Shown here: piece after piece, positions 40,039 through 49,466 of the stretch
How positions within the stretch are numbered: the stretch's first letter is position 1
Layout of the letters: each line of letters starts with the position of its first letter
Assembly: GCF_947502895.1 (NCBI RefSeq)
Contig: NZ_CANNBM010000001.1
Span: forward strand, 868,001-932,000
DNA length: 64,000 bases
Source of the DNA: an uncultured Sulfitobacter sp.
Lineage (GTDB): Bacteria > Pseudomonadota > Alphaproteobacteria > Rhodobacterales > Rhodobacteraceae
Reading direction: 5' to 3'
The notes under the pieces: model-generated
What the model was told of the DNA's origin: nothing
The model's input: only the letters and a program-made list of their open reading frames with translations
The model's database searches: none
Translations under genes and position numbers: made by a program

Positions 40039-43000
40039 TCAGTGAAAATCACGAGATTTCGGAATTACACGCACGTCACGCGGATGTTTACGCCCGCCGC
40101 CCACATGGCTCGGCAGCGGATGGGTGATATGATCGCCCCGCACGGCCGTGGCAGGCACAGGCGCGTCGCCCAGACTGTCCAGCCGCGCGGTACGGTCTTC
40201 CAACCTGTCCACCACGACATGGATCACGCGGCCATCGGTCTGCACACGCCCATGCACCACCATCAGCCGCGCAGTCATAATCAGGGCGCGGTAATGCTCG
40301 AACAGCTTGGGCCAGATCACCAGATTGGCCACCCCGTCCTCGTCCTCCAGCGTGATAAAGCATACACCTTTGGCGCTGCCCGGTTTTTGCCGCACCAGCA
40401 CCAGCCCCGCCAGCGATACACGCGCCCCATGCGCCATATGGATCAGGTTGTGACTGCTGGAAAAGCCTTGGCTCTTCAGACTGCTGCGAAAAAACGCCAT
40501 CGGATGCGCCTTGAGCGACAGTCGCAGCGTCTGGTAATCTGCCACCACATGCTCGGCCTGCGCCATGGCGGGCAAATGCGTCTCGGGCTCGGCCCCTTCG
40601 CCCGCCGCCTGTGCGTGATCAAACAGCGCCAGTGCAGGCGCATCGCGCAGCCCTTGCGCCTGCCACAAGGCGGCACGCCGGTCGATCCCGCATGAGCGGA
40701 ACGCGTCTGCAGCCGCCAGTTTGCCAATCATCCCACGGTCCAGCCGCGCCCGCGCTTTTACATCGCCCACATCGACAAAGACCGCATCCCGCGCGCCCAT
40801 CATGCGCAAGGCCGCATCCCTGCGCATCCCGTCCACCTGCCGCAGGCCCAGACGCAGGGCAAACCCGCCCTCACAAGGCTCCAGCGTACAGTCCCAATCA
40901 GAGTAATTCACATCCACCGCCCGCACCTCCACCCCGTGCTCGCGCGCATCGCGCACAATCTGGGCAGGCGCATAAAACCCCATCGGCTGACTGTTCAGCA
41001 ACGCACAAGCAAAGGCCGCAGGGTAATGGCACTTCATCCAGCTCGACACATAGACCAGCTTGGCAAAGCTCGCCGCATGGCTTTCGGGAAACCCGTATTC
41101 GCCGAACCCCTTGATCTGGTTGAAACACCGCTGCGCAAACTCTTCGTCATAGCCGCGCTCGGTCATCCGCCCGACCATCTTTTGCTGCAACAGCTCAATC
41201 GTCCCGCGGGAGCGGAACGTCGCCATCGCCTTGCGCAACTCGTTCGCCTCCTTGGGGCTGAACCGCGCCGCATCAATCGCGATCTTCATTGCCTGCTCCT
41301 GAAAAATCGGTACGCCCAGGGTACGCCCCAAAATCCGCAATAACTCATCCTGCGGATGCTCCGGCCCGGGTGCGGGATAAGACACCCCCTCCAGCCCCTG
41401 CCTGCGCCGCAAATACGGATGCACCATATCGCCCTGAATGGGGCCGGGCCGCACAATCGCCACCTCGATCACCAGATCATAGAACTTGCGTGGCCGCAGC
41501 TTGGGCAGCATCGCCATCTGCGCACGGCTCTCTACCTGAAACACGCCCAGACTGTCACCCGCGCACAGCATGTCATAGGTGTCGGCATCATCACTCGGCA
41601 CAGACGCCAGATCATGCTGCACCCCGTAATGCGCGCCCAACAGATCGAATACCTTTGCAATGCAGGTCAGCATCCCCAACGCCAGAATATCCACCTTGAA
41701 GATACCCAGCGCGTCGATGTCATCCTTGTCCCACTCGATGAAACTACGCTCTGGCATCGCCCCATTGCCAATCGGCACCATCTCCGTCAGCGGGCGTTCC
41801 GTCAGGATAAACCCGCCTACGTGCTGGCTCAGATGCCGCGGCATCCCCGTCATCTGCCGCGCTATGGCAATCACGCGGCGCAGATAAGGGTCCGACAGAT
41901 CCATCCCCGCATCCTTGACGCGCTCGTCTCCCATCTGCCCCTCGAAACTGCCCCAGACTGTGCTGGCCAGCTTGCTGGTCACATCTTCGGATAATCCCAT
42001 CGCCTTGCCCACTTCACGGATGGCACTGCGCGGGCGGTAATGGATCACAGTTGCGCACAGCCCCGCACGCTCCCGCCCGTAGGTGCGGTACATGTACTGG
42101 ATCACTTCCTCGCGGCGCTCATGCTCGAAATCGACGTCAATGTCGGGCGGCTCGTCACGCTCCTCGCTCAGGAACCGCTCGAACAGCACGTCATGCTCTT
42201 CGGGGTCCACCGCCGTGATCCCCAGACAGAAACACACCACCGAATTGGCGGCCGATCCGCGCCCCTGACACAGGATCGGCGGGCTGGCCTCCTCCCGCGC
42301 GAACCGCACAATGTCGTTGATGGTCAGAAAGTACCGCGCGATATCCTTGGAGCGGATCAGATCGAACTCCTTTTCAATAATCGCGCGCACGCGGTCCGTC
42401 ACGCCGTCCGGATAGCGCCACGCCGCTCCCTCCCACGTCAGCCGCTCCAACTCTCCCATGGCTGTAGTCCCCTCGGGAACAATCTCGTGCGGGTATTCGT
42501 ATTTCAGGTCATCAAGGCTGAAGGCACAGGCATCCGCCACCGCCCGCGTGGCCGCGATCGCATGGGGCCAGGGCGCAAACAGGCGGCACATTTCGGCGGG
42601 TGGTTTCAAATACCGCTCCGCATTCACCTCCAGCAAGAATCCAGCCGTATCAATCGTTTTACCATGACGGATACAGGTCATCACATCCTGCAAAGGCCGC
42701 CGCGCAGGGTGGTGATAAAGCGCATCATTCGTCGCCAGTATCGCCAAGCCATGCCGCTTTGCGATGCGGTCCAGCCGGTTGATCCGCCCCACATCATCGC
42801 CACGATATAAATATGCCGCACCTACATGCCGCAGCGAAGGCAGCACATTACAAAGCCGCCCCATCCCCGCCTCGAACACATCCAGATTTTCAGGCGGCAT
42901 CACAATCAGCTGCACACCGCTGCTGTGCGCCGCCACCATCTCCAGCGTCAGATGCGTCTCGCCCTTGGCCTGCCAGCCTCCATCCACATCCGCCATCTTT

Positions 43001-43353
43001 CCCTTGGACAACAAGGTAGACAACCGCGCATAGGCGTCACGGTCCACCGGATAGGCCAGCAACTCTGTCCCGCACAACAGCACCAAACGCGCACCGATCA
43101 GGGGCCTCACCTTGGCCGTGCGCGCCTCCACATGCATCCGCACCACCCCCGCCAATGTGTTGTGATCCGCCACACCAATACTATGATAGCCCAGCATATT
43201 GGCCGTCACCGCCAGATCGACAGCATCCGAGGACGCGCGCAGAAACGAAAAACACGTGGACAGGCCCAGCTCGACATAAGGGCCGGGGGCGTTCCAGTGA
43301 AACGGGTCATCCTCCTCGATGGAGCGCCGCTTATGTCCTTCTTGCTGTGGCAT
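40039..43353 (-). CDS. dnaE2: Error-prone DNA polymerase DnaE2
   Basis: A 1104-aa C-family polymerase. N-terminal PHP domain (YVELGLSTCFSFLRASSDAV; IGVADHNTLAGVVRMHVEA), then the palm with CLGITAVDPEEHDVLFERFL and EPPDIDVDFEHERREEVIQY, where the Asp pair is catalytic. DVDFEHERREEVIQYMYRTY and the shorter length distinguish DnaE2 from replicative DnaE1. C-terminal OB fold at VSLAGLVLVRQKPGSAKGVC, FITLEDEDGV. It works with ImuA and ImuB in SOS mutagenesis and tolerance of DNA damage, and lies 143 bases after imuB in the same direction. Confidence 0.95.
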   Translation of the reverse strand: MPQQEGHKRRSIEEDDPFHWNAPGPYVELGLSTCFSFLRASSDAVDLAVTANMLGYHSIGVADHNTLAGVVRMHVEARTAKVRPLIGARLVLLCGTELLAYPVDRDAYARLSTLLSKGKMADVDGGWQAKGETHLTLEMVAAHSSGVQLIVMPPENLDVFEAGMGRLCNVLPSLRHVGAAYLYRGDDVGRINRLDRIAKRHGLAILATNDALYHHPARRPLQDVMTCIRHGKTIDTAGFLLEVNAERYLKPPAEMCRLFAPWPHAIAATRAVADACAFSLDDLKYEYPHEIVPEGTTAMGELERLTWEGAAWRYPDGVTDRVRAIIEKEFDLIRSKDIARYFLTINDIVRFAREEASPPILCQGRGSAANSVVCFCLGITAVDPEEHDVLFERFLSEERDEPPDIDVDFEHERREEVIQYMYRTYGRERAGLCATVIHYRPRSAIREVGKAMGLSEDVTSKLASTVWGSFEGQMGDERVKDAGMDLSDPYLRRVIAIARQMTGMPRHLSQHVGGFILTERPLTEMVPIGNGAMPERSFIEWDKDDIDALGIFKVDILALGMLTCIAKVFDLLGAHYGVQHDLASVPSDDADTYDMLCAGDSLGVFQVESRAQMAMLPKLRPRKFYDLVIEVAIVRPGPIQGDMVHPYLRRRQGLEGVSYPAPGPEHPQDELLRILGRTLGVPIFQEQAMKIAIDAARFSPKEANELRKAMATFRSRGTIELLQQKMVGRMTERGYDEEFAQRCFNQIKGFGEYGFPESHAASFAKLVYVSSWMKCHYPAAFACALLNSQPMGFYAPAQIVRDAREHGVEVRAVDVNYSDWDCTLEPCEGGFALRLGLRQVDGMRRDAALRMMGARDAVFVDVGDVKARARLDRGMIGKLAAADAFRSCGIDRRAALWQAQGLRDAPALALFDHAQAAGEGAEPETHLPAMAQAEHVVADYQTLRLSLKAHPMAFFRSSLKSQGFSSSHNLIHMAHGARVSLAGLVLVRQKPGSAKGVCFITLEDEDGVANLVIWPKLFEHYRALIMTARLMVVHGRVQTDGRVIHVVVDRLEDRTARLDSLGDAPVPATAVRGDHITHPLPSHVGGGRKHPRDVRVIPKSRDFH

Positions 43354-43496
43354 CAGGTGGCAACATACCCTTCAACGGCGCCCTCATCGCTGGCCCTGAC
43401 GGGCGCTCTTCGCACAGACGGCACAGCGCATCCTGTGGGAGGGCGGGCGGGATGTCGCGGCACGCGCATGCCGCCCAGCCCTCACACACACAGCCC

Positions 43497-45032
43497 TCAT
43501 CCGAATACCCCATGCACAAACCAGCGCGGGTCCCCCCCGCGGGCATCCCCCACAATTCCGTCGCGAAACAGCCAGAACCGCCGCCCGTCCGTCACCTCGA
43601 CCTTGTAATAATCACGCAGCCTGGTGCCGCTGCGATCGCGCCACCATTCAGGTGCGATCCGCTCAGGTCCCTCGAACCGCGTCATCAAAAACGCCACCCG
43701 CCGCCATGAAAACCGCGCAGGCGGCCCCTCTGGCACCGCATAAAGCACTGTAATTTCTTCGGGCGGCTCGAACATACGCAAGGGCCGCTCCTTGGTCAGT
43801 CCAATCGGTGCTTCCGCCACACCCGCCAACACAGGCAGACGGCGCTCTACCCGCTCGGGCTTGTGGCTTTGGACCCACGCGTCCCACGTCACCTTGGAGG
43901 GGCCCAGTTTGGCGGTCAGACGGTCCAGCAGCGCCGCCACATCCGCGCCCGCATCGCGCTGCCCGTCCAGACGGTCCTGCCTCAGCGACAGCGGCTCGGC
44001 GCGCAGCGCCTCCAGCGTCATCATGTCAAAGCCGAAACCCGGGTCGATCCCCTCTAACTTACCAGCCACCAAACGCACAAAATGCGCCGCATCGCGGCTC
44101 GCACTTGCCGTGGCCACATCGCGAAACCGCCACTCCCCGTCCACACGGTAGATCGTCAGCCGCAGCCGCCGCGCGCCCTGCTCGGCGGCTGCCAGTTGGG
44201 CGGCCAGATCCTCTGCCAACCCCTCCAGCCACGGCACAGGATCAATCACAGGCTCGGCCATGCGCACCCGTGCCATCCAGTGCTCCGCATCCACAGGGGC
44301 ATCCAGCGGATCGGCACTACGCCCCAGTGCGCGGTCCAGCAAAACCAACGGATTGCGTACCGCTGCCAGCCCTGCAAACCGCCGCATCAATCCCACGCGC
44401 GGCACGTTCTCCAGCGCGCCAATAGTCTTCAGGCCCAACCGCTCCAGCAGACGCACGGTATCAGCAGGCAATCGCAGGGCCGCAACAGGCAATGGCGACA
44501 ACACCTCTCCCACATCATGCGGCCCGCAAATCACCCCCTGCGCACCATACCGCGCCAACATCTGCGCCGCACCGCGCGTAGGCGCCAGCGCCAGCCGCGC
44601 GCCCAGACCCTGCATCACAAACCGCGTATGCATATCGTGCAGCATCTGCGCTTCGCCCCCGAACAAATGCGCCGCACCACGCACATCCATAACAATCCCG
44701 TCGTCTTCGGCAACGGTCCACGGGCACCAGCGCCGCGCCCAGATCGCCAACCGTTCCAGCAAGGCGCGGTCGCCTTCTATATCCGCCTGTTCCACATGCA
44801 GGTCAGGATGGATCGCCTGCACGTCCACCACCCGTGCGCCCGCCACGATACCGCGCGCCACGCCCGCCGCATTCACTGCATGTACAACAGGGCCATGGGT
44901 GCCCGTAGCCGCCAACACCACAGGCACTGCATCATCCGGCAGCGTGCGTTGCGCGGCTGTGATCCGCCTCCAGCGGTCCATCGCCAGATCGGGAAAGAAA
45001 ACGGAGACCATGCGCGCGTCCACGCCCCTCAT
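43497..45032 (-). CDS. imuB: ImuB, Y-family polymerase-like mutasome subunit
   Basis: About 511 aa from ATG 45032 (a second ATG at 45011 gives MVSVFFPDLAMDRWRR and is also possible). Y-family palm/finger remnants are visible (VVDVQAIHPDLHVEQADIEG; VMDVRGAAHLFGGEAQMLHD; ALAPTRGAAQMLARYG), followed by the helix-hairpin region (LERLGLKTIGALENVPR). ImuB proteins lack normal catalytic acids and act as a hub linking DnaE2 to the beta clamp. The start lies inside imuA: the two genes overlap by about 80-100 bases in different frames. Confidence 0.9.
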   Translation of the reverse strand: MRGVDARMVSVFFPDLAMDRWRRITAAQRTLPDDAVPVVLAATGTHGPVVHAVNAAGVARGIVAGARVVDVQAIHPDLHVEQADIEGDRALLERLAIWARRWCPWTVAEDDGIVMDVRGAAHLFGGEAQMLHDMHTRFVMQGLGARLALAPTRGAAQMLARYGAQGVICGPHDVGEVLSPLPVAALRLPADTVRLLERLGLKTIGALENVPRVGLMRRFAGLAAVRNPLVLLDRALGRSADPLDAPVDAEHWMARVRMAEPVIDPVPWLEGLAEDLAAQLAAAEQGARRLRLTIYRVDGEWRFRDVATASASRDAAHFVRLVAGKLEGIDPGFGFDMMTLEALRAEPLSLRQDRLDGQRDAGADVAALLDRLTAKLGPSKVTWDAWVQSHKPERVERRLPVLAGVAEAPIGLTKERPLRMFEPPEEITVLYAVPEGPPARFSWRRVAFLMTRFEGPERIAPEWWRDRSGTRLRDYYKVEVTDGRRFWLFRDGIVGDARGGDPRWFVHGVFG

Positions 45033-45657
45033 CGCGCACCACCCATGTGCCGGGACTGCGCCCGCGCGCGCGAAACAGCTCTGCCTCCCACAGAGCCGCA
45101 CCAGGAGCGGCGGCATTGTAGGGATGCACCTCCGACGGCAGCGCTCCGATGCGCCACCGCTCGCGTGCCGCACTCAATCCCTCGACCGTACCCGAGCGGA
45201 TCAACCACACCGGCACGCCAGAAGCCTCCGCCCGCATCCCCAACCGCTTGGTCGCAGTGAAATCCAGTACAGGCGGCGCGCCATGCACCTCGCCCACCAC
45301 CGCCGACAGACCGGCACAGGCCGCACCTTCCTCCATCGCCCACAAGACATCGCGCGCATGGCTTACCTCGACGCGCAGCAGGCGCACGCCCTTCAGCGCG
45401 GGGCTGTATACGCGCCCGTTTTCCAACCGCGAGGCGCGGTCCTGCACCCATAACACAGGTGCCTTGGACGGCGGCAGACAGGCCAGCACAAAGGCCGTCA
45501 CCGCCGCATCGAATGGCCGCGCAGACAGCGCATCTTTCAGCACGCCCTGCGCTGCATCCGCACCCGCGCTTGGCACCGCCTCCACGGCAGGCACATCCGC
45601 CACACCGCGCATGGCACCCAGCCGCACCAACTGGCCCAATGAAGAATCGTCCATCAT
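44932..45657 (-). CDS. imuA: ImuA, SulA/RecA-like mutasome protein
   Basis: About 241 aa, beginning MMDDSSLGQLVRLGAMRGV. AFVLACLPPSKAPVLWVQDR is a RecA-like strand without a working Walker A; RVEVSHARDVLWAMEEGAAC, AGLSAVVGEVHG and TATKRLGMRAEASGVPVWLI are conserved blocks of ImuA. AAGGGA just before the ATG pair at 45657/45654 favours these over the ATG at 45669. First gene of the imuA-imuB-dnaE2 cassette; an SOS box lies 16-30 bases upstream. Confidence 0.88.
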   Translation of the reverse strand: MMDDSSLGQLVRLGAMRGVADVPAVEAVPSAGADAAQGVLKDALSARPFDAAVTAFVLACLPPSKAPVLWVQDRASRLENGRVYSPALKGVRLLRVEVSHARDVLWAMEEGAACAGLSAVVGEVHGAPPVLDFTATKRLGMRAEASGVPVWLIRSGTVEGLSAARERWRIGALPSEVHPYNAAAPGAALWEAELFRARGRSPGTWVVRDEGRGRAHGLRFLSRSGDGPLEADHSRATHAAG

Positions 45658-45672
45658 ACATCCCTTCATTTT

Positions 45673-45687
45673 GTTCTCTTTTTGTTC
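45673..45687 (-). promoter_or_regulatory. LexA (SOS) box of imuA-imuB-dnaE2
   Basis: GTTCTCTTTTTGTTC matches the alphaproteobacterial LexA site GTTC-N7-GTTC exactly (GAAC-N7-GAAC in the imuA direction). It lies immediately upstream of imuA, where LexA would block transcription until DNA damage. Confidence 0.88.
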
Positions 45688-45857
45688 TACATGAAATACC
45701 CTTTTTTAACACCCCCGTTTTTCACCTGAATACGCACCACATCCCACCAGCCATGCACATGGCACAAAGCAGCCCGCGCGAAATGCCCCGTATACAAACG
45801 CGCCATAACCCATTAGGGGCTGGCCAACTCCATTCTTTACCCGCTCAGGAACACCCC

Positions 45858-48020
45858 TTGATTCAAACGATCGCAGACGCACTGGCCGCCCAAGGCTACG
45901 ACACAATGACACCCGTTCAGGACGCCGTTATCGCGCCCGAACTCGACGGCGCCGACCTTCTGGTATCCGCGCAAACAGGCTCGGGCAAAACTGTGGCCTT
46001 CGGCATGGCCATCGCCCCCACCCTGCTGGGCGACGAGACGCATTTTGGCCGCGCAGGCGCACCGCTCGCCCTTGTTATCGCGCCCACGCGCGAACTGGCC
46101 ATGCAGGTCAGCCGAGAGCTGACGTGGCTCTACGGCAAGGCGGGCGCAATCGTGACAACCTGCGTCGGCGGCATGGACACCCGCACCGAACGGCGCGCGC
46201 TGGACCGTGGCGCACACATCGTCGTGGCGACACCGGGCCGCCTGTGCGACCACATCAAACGCAACAACATTGATCTGACCGACCTGCGCGCCGTGGTGCT
46301 GGACGAAGCGGACGAGATGCTCGATCTGGGCTTCCGCGAAGACCTTGAATTCATCTTGGGGGAATCCCCCGCCACCCGCCGTACACTGATGTTCTCGGCC
46401 ACCGTGCCCGCAGCGATTGCAAAACTGGCAAAAGCTTACCAGCGCGATGCGCAGCGCGTATCGGTCGTGTCGGATGGCAAGCAGCACTCCGACATCGAAT
46501 ACCGCGCGCTGACGGTAAACCCGCGCGATACCGAAAACGCGATCCTCAACATTCTGCGCTTTTATGAGGCCAAGAATGCGATTGTGTTCTGCAACACGCG
46601 CGCCGCAGTGGCACGCCTTACCACGCGCCTGACAAACCGCAACTTCTCGGTTGTGGCGCTCTCGGGTGAGCTGTCACAGCAGGAACGCACGAACGCCCTG
46701 CAATCCCTGCGTGATGGCCGCGCCCGCGTCTGCGTGGCAACAGATGTTGCCGCCCGCGGCATCGACCTGCCCAACCTCGAGCTGGTGATCCACGCCGATC
46801 TACCCACCAACGCCGACACGCTGCTGCACCGCTCGGGCCGGACGGGCCGCGCGGGGCGCAAGGGGGTTTCTGCCCTCATCGTGCCGCCCAAAATGCGCTC
46901 AAAAGCGACCCGCCTTATGGGCTGGGCCAAACTTCAGGCCGAATGGGCGCTGCCGCCATCGGCCGCCGAGGTAAACGCAGCCGATCAGGAACGCCTGCTG
47001 AACGACGATGCATGGACCACCCCTACTCCCGAAGATGCGGTCGAATTTGTCGCCGAGCTGGTCGAGCGGTACACGCCCGAACAATTGGCCACAGCCTTCG
47101 TGAACCTGCACCGCTCGCGCGGCTCGGCACCCGAAGAGCTGTCCAACCCCGGTGACGGCAAAGACAGCGCACCGCGCATGGAGTTTGGCAAATCCGTATG
47201 GTTCACTGTCTCCACTGGCCGCAACGACGGGGCAGAGCCGCGCACATTGCTGCCGATGCTCTGCCGCGTGGGTGACATGACCCGCGATGACATCGGCGCG
47301 ATCCGCGTCCAGCCGCGCCATTCCTATGTGGAAGTGGCCGAAGGCGCCGTGCCGAAACTGGTGAAGGCCCTAGGTGCGGATATGAAGGCCGAGGACGGCG
47401 TGACCCTCACCCGCCTCGACGGCGTGCCAGACTTTGGCCCTCGCACAGGACGCCCAGACAACAAAGGCAGCGGTTACAAAGACGGCGGCAAACGGTCTGA
47501 CGACCGAGGCCCCAAACCTGCCTATGACAAAAAGCCTGCGTGGAAGGACAAACCCGCCGCCACTGGCAAACCGTCCTATGATCCCGATGCGCCCAAACCC
47601 GCGCGCAAGCCAAAGCCACCGCGCAGCGATGCCCCCGCAGCCGAGTACAAGCCGCGCACAGACAAGCCACGCACAGCACCCGCAAAAGGCAAACGCGACG
47701 CGACGCGCCCCCCCAAATCCCACAAGACCGAGCGGACACCGCTGAAATCAGGTGACAAGGCCAAGTCGAAACCAGTCTGGAAAGATGCCGCTGGCGGTGA
47801 CAAGCCAGCAGCCAAATCAGGCGCAAAAGCGGTCTGGAAAAAACCTGCCAAGGATGCAGCCCCCGCACGGGAGGCCAAGCCGGAAGGCGGCTATAACCGC
47901 GCGGCGGATTCCTCCAAACGCTTCACCCCGCCGGGCAAGGCAAAAAAGGGCGGCAAACCCATCGCCCAGCGCGGCGGCGATGCCCGCCCGAAAAGCGGAA
48001 AACCCTACAAGCCCAAGTAA
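45858..48020 (+). CDS. DEAD-box RNA helicase with long basic tail
   Basis: About 720 aa from TTG 45858 (AGGA 7 bases upstream); the frame is open further up but those residues are not helicase-like, and ATGs at 45753, 45759 and 45783 remain alternatives. Motifs: Q motif (YDTMTPVQDAVIAPEL), I (SAQTGSGKT), Ia (APTRELAMQV), Ib (VATPGRLCDHIKR), II (DEAD in VLDEADEMLDLG), III (MFSATVPAA), IV-V (VCVATDVAARGIDLP), VI (HRSGRTGRAGRKG). A CsdA/DbpA-like RNA-binding domain follows (RVGDMTRDDIGAIRVQPRHS), then about 190 residues rich in Lys, Pro, Ala and Asp. Probably acts in ribosome assembly or RNA turnover in the cold. Confidence 0.92.
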   Translation: MIQTIADALAAQGYDTMTPVQDAVIAPELDGADLLVSAQTGSGKTVAFGMAIAPTLLGDETHFGRAGAPLALVIAPTRELAMQVSRELTWLYGKAGAIVTTCVGGMDTRTERRALDRGAHIVVATPGRLCDHIKRNNIDLTDLRAVVLDEADEMLDLGFREDLEFILGESPATRRTLMFSATVPAAIAKLAKAYQRDAQRVSVVSDGKQHSDIEYRALTVNPRDTENAILNILRFYEAKNAIVFCNTRAAVARLTTRLTNRNFSVVALSGELSQQERTNALQSLRDGRARVCVATDVAARGIDLPNLELVIHADLPTNADTLLHRSGRTGRAGRKGVSALIVPPKMRSKATRLMGWAKLQAEWALPPSAAEVNAADQERLLNDDAWTTPTPEDAVEFVAELVERYTPEQLATAFVNLHRSRGSAPEELSNPGDGKDSAPRMEFGKSVWFTVSTGRNDGAEPRTLLPMLCRVGDMTRDDIGAIRVQPRHSYVEVAEGAVPKLVKALGADMKAEDGVTLTRLDGVPDFGPRTGRPDNKGSGYKDGGKRSDDRGPKPAYDKKPAWKDKPAATGKPSYDPDAPKPARKPKPPRSDAPAAEYKPRTDKPRTAPAKGKRDATRPPKSHKTERTPLKSGDKAKSKPVWKDAAGGDKPAAKSGAKAVWKKPAKDAAPAREAKPEGGYNRAADSSKRFTPPGKAKKGGKPIAQRGGDARPKSGKPYKPK

Positions 48021-48090
48021 ATACAACCGTAACGGAGATCGGCGTTTTCGAAAAAATCGCGCGCTCCATTGTCTGGTTTACAACACGAAA

Positions 48091-48118
48091 AAGGCCGGAG
48101 CAGATGCTCCGGCCTTTT
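48091..48118. terminator. Terminator after the DEAD-box helicase
   Basis: AAGGCCGGAGC pairs perfectly with GCTCCGGCCTT around AGAT, with A-run before and T-run after, so it can work on both strands. It lies about 70 bases past the helicase stop. Confidence 0.9.
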
Positions 48119-48197
48119 GTTTTTGACTGCGCCAAACACGTCGTTCTGGGAAAGCTACCGATAAGAGTCGAAAGATATCCCCCAGATATGTTCTGTC

Positions 48198-49466
48198 TCA
48201 GCCTTTGCCCTTCCAGGGTACCATAACCCGCTCGGCCCCACGCATCAGCATATCAATGCCAAAGCCGATCACACCAATCAGGATAATACCGAGGATAACA
48301 ATATCCGTGTTCTGGAACTTGGACGCGACCATGATCATCATGCCCGCCCCCTTTTCTGCCGCAACCAGCTCGGCCGCAACAACAGTGCCCCAACACACAC
48401 CCATCGCAACTCGCGCACCCGTGAAAATCTCGGGCAGCGAATTGGGGATAATCACGTGGCGCATGATCTGCCATTTACTGGCCCCCAGCGAATAGGCCGC
48501 ATGCACCTTCGAGATGTTAACTCCCGACACACCAGACCGCGCCGCAATCGCCATGATCCAAAGGGCAGCAAGGAACAGCAAGATGATCTTGCCCGTCTCG
48601 CCGATCCCCGCCCAGATGATCACCAGCGGAATCAACGCCAGCGGCGGCACAGGGCGCATGAATTCTACAATCGGGTCAAACCAGCCACGGAACCAGTTGC
48701 TCAGCCCCATCGCATAGCCCAGCGGAATACCCACAATCGCGCCGCAAACAAAGCCCGCAACGACGCGGAACAGCGACCAGCCCAAATGGCCCAGCAACGT
48801 TGTCCCCCGAAAGCCCTCGTCCAGCACCTTGCCTGTCCGCTCGATCACCGCCTCGGGCGATGGCAGATACAGCGGCTCCATCTGCAAACCGTTCTCAGGC
48901 GCAAAATTCGGCGTGCCTTTGTCGGAAATCGTGACAGAACCGCCCTCGATCTCAACCGTATCACCGGGGCGCACACGCTGGCCGTTGATCGCCACAACTG
49001 TCGCACCTTCGCTGCGCTTCACTTCGTCGTTCTTGTCGAACGAGATAAGCTGGCTGCGGTATTGCGCCACGGTGATGCTGTCGTTCTTGGCAAAACCGTC
49101 ACCCGGCTCAACCGCCACAGCATCGGGGTTTTCCTCACGCTCATGCACCAACACGGTGACAGTCGCCGTATCCGTCTCGCCATTGGCCTCGACCGTATAT
49201 TCAAATGTTGTTTGCCCCGCATAGGGCGCAGGCGCGTGCAGAAACCCCGGAATCAAAGACGACCCCGTAAACATCCCCCACAGCAAAAACAGCGTCAGGA
49301 TAGAGATAACGCCAGCCGCACGATTGGGCCGAACGGCACTTTCATCACCAAAGGTCACAGTCTTGAGCGATGTATAGTCACTGATCCCCGCACTCAGACG
49401 GGTAACCACAAACATCGCGGCGACAAAGATGCCGACATAAACGGCCAGTACAATAAATCCGGTCAT
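48198..49466 (-). CDS. tauC: Taurine ABC transporter permease with extra periplasmic domain
   Basis: A 422-aa protein, well over the roughly 270-280 aa usual for TauC/SsuC permeases. TM helices at about 3-22 and 52-70 precede an insert (about 75-205) containing TFEYTVEANGETDTATVTVL and ATVVAINGQRVRPGDTVEIE, patterns seen in VCBS/cadherin-like Ig folds. The standard binding-protein-dependent permease domain follows, with EAA-loop sequence HAAYSLGASKWQIMRHVIIP NSLPEIF. The gene overlaps tauB by four bases. It forms the membrane channel for taurine uptake with TauA and TauB. The insert's role is unknown. Confidence 0.9.
   Translation of the reverse strand: MTGFIVLAVYVGIFVAAMFVVTRLSAGISDYTSLKTVTFGDESAVRPNRAAGVISILTLFLLWGMFTGSSLIPGFLHAPAPYAGQTTFEYTVEANGETDTATVTVLVHEREENPDAVAVEPGDGFAKNDSITVAQYRSQLISFDKNDEVKRSEGATVVAINGQRVRPGDTVEIEGGSVTISDKGTPNFAPENGLQMEPLYLPSPEAVIERTGKVLDEGFRGTTLLGHLGWSLFRVVAGFVCGAIVGIPLGYAMGLSNWFRGWFDPIVEFMRPVPPLALIPLVIIWAGIGETGKIILLFLAALWIMAIAARSGVSGVNISKVHAAYSLGASKWQIMRHVIIPNSLPEIFTGARVAMGVCWGTVVAAELVAAEKGAGMMIMVASKFQNTDIVILGIILIGVIGFGIDMLMRGAERVMVPWKGKG

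Noticed and set aside
44082..45453. Two long plus-strand frames opposite imuB/imuA
   Set aside because: Arg/His/Pro-rich artefacts of high-GC third positions; the minus-strand genes carry clear motifs and an SOS box.
45459..45857. N-terminal extension of the DEAD-box helicase
   Set aside because: The extra codons overlap imuA and its SOS box, are Pro/His-rich, and lack a ribosome site.
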